Both the position numbers and the translations under genes were made by a program. The notes below the pieces were generated by a model. It saw only the letters and a list, made by a program, of their open reading frames with translations, was not told the origin of the DNA and did not search any database. From contig CAJORD010000227.1 of NCBI GenBank assembly GCA_905236605.1, forward strand, positions 1 through 10,070: DNA of 10,070 nt, written 5' to 3'. How positions within the stretch are numbered: the first letter of the stretch is position 1; each line of letters begins with the position of its first letter. Below, in pieces: positions 6,035 to 10,070 of this stretch. Origin of the DNA: an uncultured Synergistales bacterium. GTDB taxonomy: Bacteria; Synergistota; Synergistia; Synergistales; Aminobacteriaceae.

Positions 6035-9000
6035 TTAATTAAAAAATTCGACTGCTGATTCAAAAAATTTCATTTCGTAATTGCCGGGGACGTTCTTATA
6101 TAAATCGCGTCCGACGCGTTCCACATGTCCCATTCGGCCTAAAATCCTTCCGTCCGGCGACGTCAAGCACTCGACAGCACCGAAAGAGCCTGACGGGTTA
6201 TATTGTGTCAACATTGAAGGCTCGCCTTCGAGATTTACATATTGTCCGGCTATTTGGCCGTTGTTCATGAGATTTTCAAAAATTTCTTGCGAACATGAAA
6301 ATCTTCCTTCACCGTGCGAAATCGGAATTGAATAAACTTCACCGACTTTTGTTTTTTGCAGCCACGGCGAATAATTTGAAACCACGCGCGAGAAAATTAT
6401 TTTTGATTGATGGCGGCCGATTTTGTTAAATGTCAAAGTCGTTTTGAGTTCATCAGGTTCGCAAATTCGCCCGAACGGTAACAAACCCGTCTTAACGAGC
6501 GCTTGAAAGCCGTTACAAATTCCAGCGACAAGTCCGCCGCGAACGTCGATTAAATCTTCAAGAGCCGCACGAACTTCAGGGCTTCGCAAGAAAATCGCGA
6601 TGAACTTTCCAGAACCGTCCGGCTCGTCGCCGTTTGAAAATCCGCCGGGCAAAACTAGAGCTTGCGAATTTTTAAGAGCTTGCGCAAATTCAGACGCTGA
6701 AAATTTCATTAAGTCCGGCGTAAGAGAACGAACGACGAAAATTTTTGCATTACCGCCCGCGCGTTCGATGGCCTTCGCGGTTTCATATTCGCAATTTGTT
6801 CCGGTGAAAACAGGAATTAAAAATTTCGGTGAAGGATTAAGAGTTAAGAATGAAGATTTAGAAACGCGTTTGACTTCATGAATTTTAATTTCAGGAATTT
6901 TTGAAGCTTCGTGAGTTTCAGTCGGGAAAATTTTTTCAAGAGGCGCGTTATAAATTTTTTCTGCGTCGGCTAAATTCGTCTTTTCGTTGCCAAAAATTAT
7001 TTCCGGATTTTCAAGCACTTGGCCTAAAACTGGAAATTCTAAATCGTTATCGGCAACTTCAATTATAAATTTTCCGTGGCGATCGTCGAAATCAGTTTTT
7101 GAAAATTCGAAGCCGAAATTATTACCTAAGCACATCTTGAAGACCGCGGCTTTGACTCCTCCGAACGTCGGAACGGAACACGCCAAAATTTTTCCTTGAG
7201 AATTTAATTTTTGAATCTCATCGAAAATTTTCAGCATCGAATTTTTCAAAGGCAATCCGCGATCGTCATATTCAGGCGTGAGAATATAAACTTTTGAACC
7301 CGCGCGCTTAAATTCCGGTGAAAGAATTTTTTTCACGTTCGTTACGGCAACAGCAAAAGAAATTAAAGTCGGAGGGACATCGTGATTTTTGTTATTAATG
7401 TCCGTGAAAGAACCGCTCATTGAGTCTTTGCCGCCTATCGCTGCAACTTCAAAATCTAATTGCGCCTTCAACGCTCCGAGCAACGCACCGAATGGCAGGC
7501 CCCAACGTTCAGGATTTGTGCCGGGCTTGCCAAAATATTCTTGAAAAGTCAGCCAACATTTTTTCAAATCCGCACCTGTCGCTACGATTTTGCAAAGTGA
7601 TTCAAGAACGGCTAAATACGCGCCATCGAAAGTAGATTTTTCAGAGATATAAGGATCGAATCCCCATGACATCACCGAGCAAGTATCTGTATCATGATTG
7701 CCGAAGGGAATTTTTGCGGCCATAGCCTGCGCAGGAGTTTTTTGAAATTTTCCCCCGAATGGCATCAAGACGCTATGAGCGCCGACCGTTGAATCAAATC
7801 TTTCAGCAAGCCCGCGATGTGAACAAACGTTTAAGTCGCTCAATGATGAAAAATTTGGATTTATAGATTTTGAAGCGTGATTGACTTTTATATTAATCTT
7901 TCTTGAAGCGCCATTGCTGTTTATAAAATCGCGTGAGAGATTAACAATTTCTTTGCCGCGCCACGTCATTCGCATTCGTCCAGAATCATTTACGCGCGCG
8001 ATTATCGTAGCTTGAACGTCTTCAGAAAGTGCGAGATTTTGAACTCGTTCAGCGTTCTCGGCTGCGACTACCACGGCCATGCGCTCTTGAGATTCGCTCA
8101 CGGCAATTTCAGTTCCATTGAGGCCAGAATATTTCAAAGGTACGGCGTCAAGATTTATGTCGAGACCGTCAGCGAGTTCTCCGACAGCGACACTGACGCC
8201 GCCTGCGCCAAAATCGTTGCAGCGTTTTATTAATTTTGTAAATTCTGGATTTCGGAAAAGCCTTTGTAATTTTCTTTCTTCGGGAGCGTTGCCCTTTTGA
8301 ACTTCCGCGCCGCGAGTTTCAATGAAGCTCGAATTATGCGACACCGAAGAGCCTGTAGCGCCTCCGATCCCGTCACGTCCAGTTCTGCCGCCTAATAACA
8401 AAACTAAATCGCCGTCGGCCGGACGTTCTCGAATAACGTTAGCTTCAGGAGCCGCAGCAATGACTGCCCCGACTTCTAAGCGCTTGGCCTTATATCCCTC
8501 ATGATAAATCTCATCTACTAAGCCGGTCGGTAGTCCTATCTGATTTCCGTAAGAGCTATAGCCCGCGGCGGCCTTCGTGATTATTGCGCGCTGTGATAAT
8601 TTTCCCGGCATCGTTTCTTCAAAAGGACTTGCTGCGCCCGTTATTCGCATTGCCTGATATACATAAGCGCGACCCGATAAAGGGTCCCGAATAGCTCCGC
8701 CGATACACGTTGCTGCGCCTCCGAAGGGTTCTATTTCGGTCGGGTGGTTGTGAGTTTCGTTTTTGAAGAGCAAGAGCCACGATTCATTTTTGCCATCAAC
8801 GTCAACATTAACGCGAACGGTGCAAGCGTTATTTTCTTCTGACTCGACTAAATCCGGGAGCTTGCCTTTAGATTTAAGATATTTCGCGCCGATCGTGGCA
8901 ATGTCCATTAGAGTTACAGGTCTGTCATCACGATTTAATTCTCTGCGGATTGATAAATAATTTTCGTAAGCTTCGCGGACTTTCAAATCTTGAATTTCTG

Positions 9001-9673
9001 TTTCGTCAATTAGCGTTGAAAAAGTCGTATGTCGGCAATGGTCTGACCAGTAAGTATCAAGAACTTTAATTTCTGTTTCAGTCGGGTCGCGTCCTTCGGA
9101 CTCAAAATATTTTCGACAGCACTCTAAATCCTCGGAACTCATTGCGAGATTTTGAAGTTTCGTGAGCTGATTCAAAGGAATTTTCTTGACATCTTCGGGC
9201 GTGGGATAAATAGTTTCTAGCGATTTATATTCATCTAATTGAGCTTCGCGGGCTTCGACGGGATTAATTAAAAATTTTTTGACCGCCTCGAAATTTTTAA
9301 GATCACCATAGAAAATATAAATTCGTGCAGTTCTGACGACTGGGCGAAATCCTAATAAAAGCATCGCGCATTGTTCGGCAGCGTCGGCGCGTTGGTCATA
9401 TTGGCCCGGCAAGAACTCGACGGCTAAAATTTTTCCTGATTCAAAATCGCGGGGAAGAGATTCTAAAATTTCATCTGTGAAAGGCTCTGCGAAAATCGCA
9501 TGGCGACATTTTGAAAAATTTTCTTCATTAAGTCCTTCGACGTCGTAACGATTTAAAATTCTTACGCGCGAAAGATTTTCATTGCCGGGAATATTTTTAA
9601 TTTCGTCTCTCAACGATACGGCCTCAAAATTTTCCTGGTCTTTACGTTCTGTGTAAAGCCTGAATACTTGCAT
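6035..9673 (-). CDS. purL: phosphoribosylformylglycinamidine (FGAM) synthase, single-chain PurL with fused glutaminase
   Basis: This enzyme converts FGAR, glutamine and ATP to FGAM in de novo purine synthesis. The 1212-residue chain carries everything that in Bacillus is split among PurS, PurL and PurQ. Residues 1-140 are the PurS-like region, and about 150-205 the linker. TYWSDHCRHTTF (207-218) and ETHNHPTEIEPFGGAA (306-321) belong to the first synthase half, DFGAGG (487-492) follows, and GGKDSM (747-752) lies in the second half. The class I glutaminase spans 951-1212, with nucleophile Cys1053 in GICNGFQ and His1120/Glu1122 in SHGEG. The length and the TYWSDHCRHTTF form fit the clostridial single-chain type. 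ATG at 9673 has AAAGGAG (9684-9690) 10 nt upstream. The linker before the glutaminase (937-948) is encoded by a 7-bp tandem repeat. No other pur gene is adjacent; the downstream neighbour is the HEPN/CSD orphan. Confidence 0.97.
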   Translation of the reverse strand: MQVFRLYTERKDQENFEAVSLRDEIKNIPGNENLSRVRILNRYDVEGLNEENFSKCRHAIFAEPFTDEILESLPRDFESGKILAVEFLPGQYDQRADAAEQCAMLLLGFRPVVRTARIYIFYGDLKNFEAVKKFLINPVEAREAQLDEYKSLETIYPTPEDVKKIPLNQLTKLQNLAMSSEDLECCRKYFESEGRDPTETEIKVLDTYWSDHCRHTTFSTLIDETEIQDLKVREAYENYLSIRRELNRDDRPVTLMDIATIGAKYLKSKGKLPDLVESEENNACTVRVNVDVDGKNESWLLLFKNETHNHPTEIEPFGGAATCIGGAIRDPLSGRAYVYQAMRITGAASPFEETMPGKLSQRAIITKAAAGYSSYGNQIGLPTGLVDEIYHEGYKAKRLEVGAVIAAAPEANVIRERPADGDLVLLLGGRTGRDGIGGATGSSVSHNSSFIETRGAEVQKGNAPEERKLQRLFRNPEFTKLIKRCNDFGAGGVSVAVGELADGLDINLDAVPLKYSGLNGTEIAVSESQERMAVVVAAENAERVQNLALSEDVQATIIARVNDSGRMRMTWRGKEIVNLSRDFINSNGASRKINIKVNHASKSINPNFSSLSDLNVCSHRGLAERFDSTVGAHSVLMPFGGKFQKTPAQAMAAKIPFGNHDTDTCSVMSWGFDPYISEKSTFDGAYLAVLESLCKIVATGADLKKCWLTFQEYFGKPGTNPERWGLPFGALLGALKAQLDFEVAAIGGKDSMSGSFTDINNKNHDVPPTLISFAVAVTNVKKILSPEFKRAGSKVYILTPEYDDRGLPLKNSMLKIFDEIQKLNSQGKILACSVPTFGGVKAAVFKMCLGNNFGFEFSKTDFDDRHGKFIIEVADNDLEFPVLGQVLENPEIIFGNEKTNLADAEKIYNAPLEKIFPTETHEASKIPEIKIHEVKRVSKSSFLTLNPSPKFLIPVFTGTNCEYETAKAIERAGGNAKIFVVRSLTPDLMKFSASEFAQALKNSQALVLPGGFSNGDEPDGSGKFIAIFLRSPEVRAALEDLIDVRGGLVAGICNGFQALVKTGLLPFGRICEPDELKTTLTFNKIGRHQSKIIFSRVVSNYSPWLQKTKVGEVYSIPISHGEGRFSCSQEIFENLMNNGQIAGQYVNLEGEPSMLTQYNPSGSFGAVECLTSPDGRILGRMGHVERVGRDLYKNVPGNYEMKFFESAVEFFN
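6830..6864 (+). repeat. five degenerate 7-bp tandem repeats inside purL
   Basis: On the plus strand the stretch reads TGAAGGA, TTAAGAG, TTAAGAA, TGAAGAT, TTAGAAA: five heptamers in exact register. Read on the coding strand they give residues 937-948 of PurL (VSKSSFLTLNPS), in the linker just before the glutaminase domain. The period is not a multiple of three, so the repeat is not a peptide repeat. It looks like the same element family as the array at 6006-6026. Confidence 0.6.
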
Positions 9674-9683
9674 AAAAATTTTG

Positions 9684-9690
9684 CTCCTTT
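9684..9690 (-). promoter_or_regulatory. ribosome binding site of purL
   Basis: On the minus strand, AAAGGAG lies 10 nt upstream of the purL ATG (9673-9671). It is identical to the site in front of the downstream orphan gene. No purine riboswitch core is visible in the roughly 100-nt purL leader. Confidence 0.85.
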
Positions 9691-9709
9691 AATATTTATT
9701 TGTTCAAGA

Positions 9710-9742
9710 TAATATCATTATTTAGAATTTAATATCATCATT
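9710..9742. repeat. pair of 13-bp direct repeats, candidate operator
   Basis: TAATATCATTATT (9710-9722) and TAATATCATCATT (9730-9742) differ at one base and start exactly 20 bp apart, about two helical turns. They lie between divergent purL and the small-ORF promoter. The right copy touches the -35 region of that promoter, and both lie where a purL promoter would be expected. They do not match a PurR PurBox or a CodY box. A regulator binding as tandem dimers is an inference. Confidence 0.45.
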
Positions 9743-9768
9743 AGCTCGCTCACAATTTTTGGTATAAT
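9741..9768 (+). promoter_or_regulatory. extended -10 promoter for the small-ORF transcript
   Basis: TGGTATAAT (9760-9768) is a consensus extended -10 element. A weak -35 (TTAGCT, 9741-9746) stands 16 bp upstream. Transcription would begin near 9775, giving a leader of about 77 nt before the ATG at 9852. Confidence 0.7.
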
Positions 9769-9774
9769 CTTTTT

Positions 9775-9851
9775 ACGAGGGAGTCCCGGGTGAGAAACAG
9801 GGCTCATCGGTCAAACGGGGAGCTGCCCTGTAGAATCGAGGCGAATCGGCT
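9775..9851 (+). other. structured 5' leader of the small-ORF transcript
   Basis: This GC-richer leader can form a 7-bp stem (ACAGGGC 9797-9803 with GCCCTGT 9825-9831). It can alternatively form a 6-bp stem (GAGTCC 9781-9786 with GGGCTC 9800-9805). The two share 9800-9803 and exclude each other. GAATCG is repeated at 9833-9838 and 9843-9848, flanking the ribosome binding site GAGG (9838-9841). It matches no riboswitch consensus I can recall; post-transcriptional control is inferred. Confidence 0.45.
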
Positions 9852-10001
9852 ATGGCTGACAAAAAAGCCAAAAAGAAAACCGAACGTAAGCCAAAAAAGA
9901 AGCAGTGGCGTTCAATCCTCCCCTGGATCGGACATATTGCCGCTGCTACTTATTGGATCGTTAGACTTGTTCTATTACTGATAGACTGGTTTAACAGATA
10001 A
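9852..10001 (+). CDS. 49-residue lysine-rich small membrane protein, unknown function
   Basis: The ORF begins MADKKAKKKTERKPKKKQ and encodes 49 residues. Residues 1-20 hold 11 Lys or Arg; residues 22-47 form a hydrophobic, Trp-rich stretch (ILPWIGHIAAATYWIVRLV and onward) interrupted by His28 and Arg38, ending WFNR. This suggests one membrane-inserted or membrane-lying helix with a positively charged cytoplasmic N-terminus. Support for a real gene comes from a consensus extended -10 promoter upstream, GAGG (9838-9841) 10 nt before the ATG, and a candidate terminator downstream. Codon choice (ATC, CTC, CCC) and base composition differ from the AT-rich style of the neighbours. It diverges from purL. 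It could be a small regulatory membrane protein or a type I toxin-like peptide; the basic N-terminus is not typical of known type I toxins. I do not recognise a family. Confidence 0.65.
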   Translation: MADKKAKKKTERKPKKKQWRSILPWIGHIAAATYWIVRLVLLLIDWFNR

Positions 10002-10025
10002 ATCTACTAAGTACGTTCATTTCGG

Positions 10026-10066
10026 TATAGGGGTCTAGTTAGCTCCCTCACCACTGCCCCTATTTT
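10026..10066 (+). terminator. candidate terminator of the small-ORF transcript
   Basis: ATAGGGG (10027-10033) pairs with CCCCTAT (10057-10063), a 7-bp stem extendable by a T-G wobble, followed by a short T-run (10063-10066). The loop of about 22 nt is long for an intrinsic terminator and contains CTCCCTC, which is complementary to the transcript's own 5' end. The window ends just afterwards. Confidence 0.45.
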
Positions 10067-10070
10067 ATCA

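Noticed and set aside
6264..6280. CodY-box-like sequences (GATTTTCAAAAATTT and similar GAAAATTTTC palindromes)
   Set aside because: They lie inside coding sequence and such AT palindromes are very common across this window, so they are not evidence of CodY binding.
9674..9780. Purine riboswitch or PurBox upstream of purL
   Set aside because: No purine or ZTP riboswitch core and no paired CCGAAC-type PurBox could be found on either strand.
9790..9981. 63-codon GTG-start frame overlapping the small ORF
   Set aside because: Its product is low in recognisable structure and it runs through the leader. The 49-codon frame has the better ribosome binding site, an ATG start and a coherent membrane-peptide sequence.

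Overview
The window reads as chromosomal DNA of a low-to-moderate-GC Bacillota (Firmicutes) bacterium. The evidence is a codY gene with the near-invariant CodY winged-helix segment, placed directly after hslV-hslU, and a one-chain clostridial-type FGAM synthase. A Negativicutes or Clostridia member is plausible, but the class cannot be fixed from this sequence. Everything is in frame and intact. There are no tRNA, rRNA, CRISPR or transposase genes.

Layout. (1) Positions 71-2880, plus strand: a compact hslV-hslU-codY operon. hslV and hslU overlap by 17 nt and codY follows after 22 nt. It encodes the HslVU (ClpQY) protease and the nutrient-sensing regulator CodY, and ends in a strong intrinsic terminator (2901-2932). 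(2) Positions 9673-2944, minus strand, converging on that operon: purL, a 1212-residue synthase fused to its glutaminase, followed after 52 nt by a 1012-residue gene that matches no named family I know. From its sequence this second protein looks like an RNA-handling machine: an Sm-like N-terminus, a helical region, a clear cold-shock domain, a second cold-shock-like OB segment, another long helical region, and a C-terminal HEPN-like domain with an intact R-x4-H motif, the signature of many HEPN ribonucleases. (3) Positions 9674-10070: a divergent control region with two 13-bp direct repeats exactly 20 bp apart. An extended -10 promoter here drives a short transcript with a structured leader, a 49-codon ORF (lysine-rich N-terminus, hydrophobic C-terminus) and a candidate terminator.

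How the parts relate. HslVU and CodY form the usual stress and nutrient module, and PurL is step 4 of de novo purine synthesis. The two points of most interest are the orphan HEPN/cold-shock protein and the small membrane-peptide transcript, whose 5' and 3' ends are complementary. A degenerate 7-bp tandem repeat (TTARGAR-like) lies on both sides of the orphan gene and again inside purL, exactly at its linker to the glutaminase domain.
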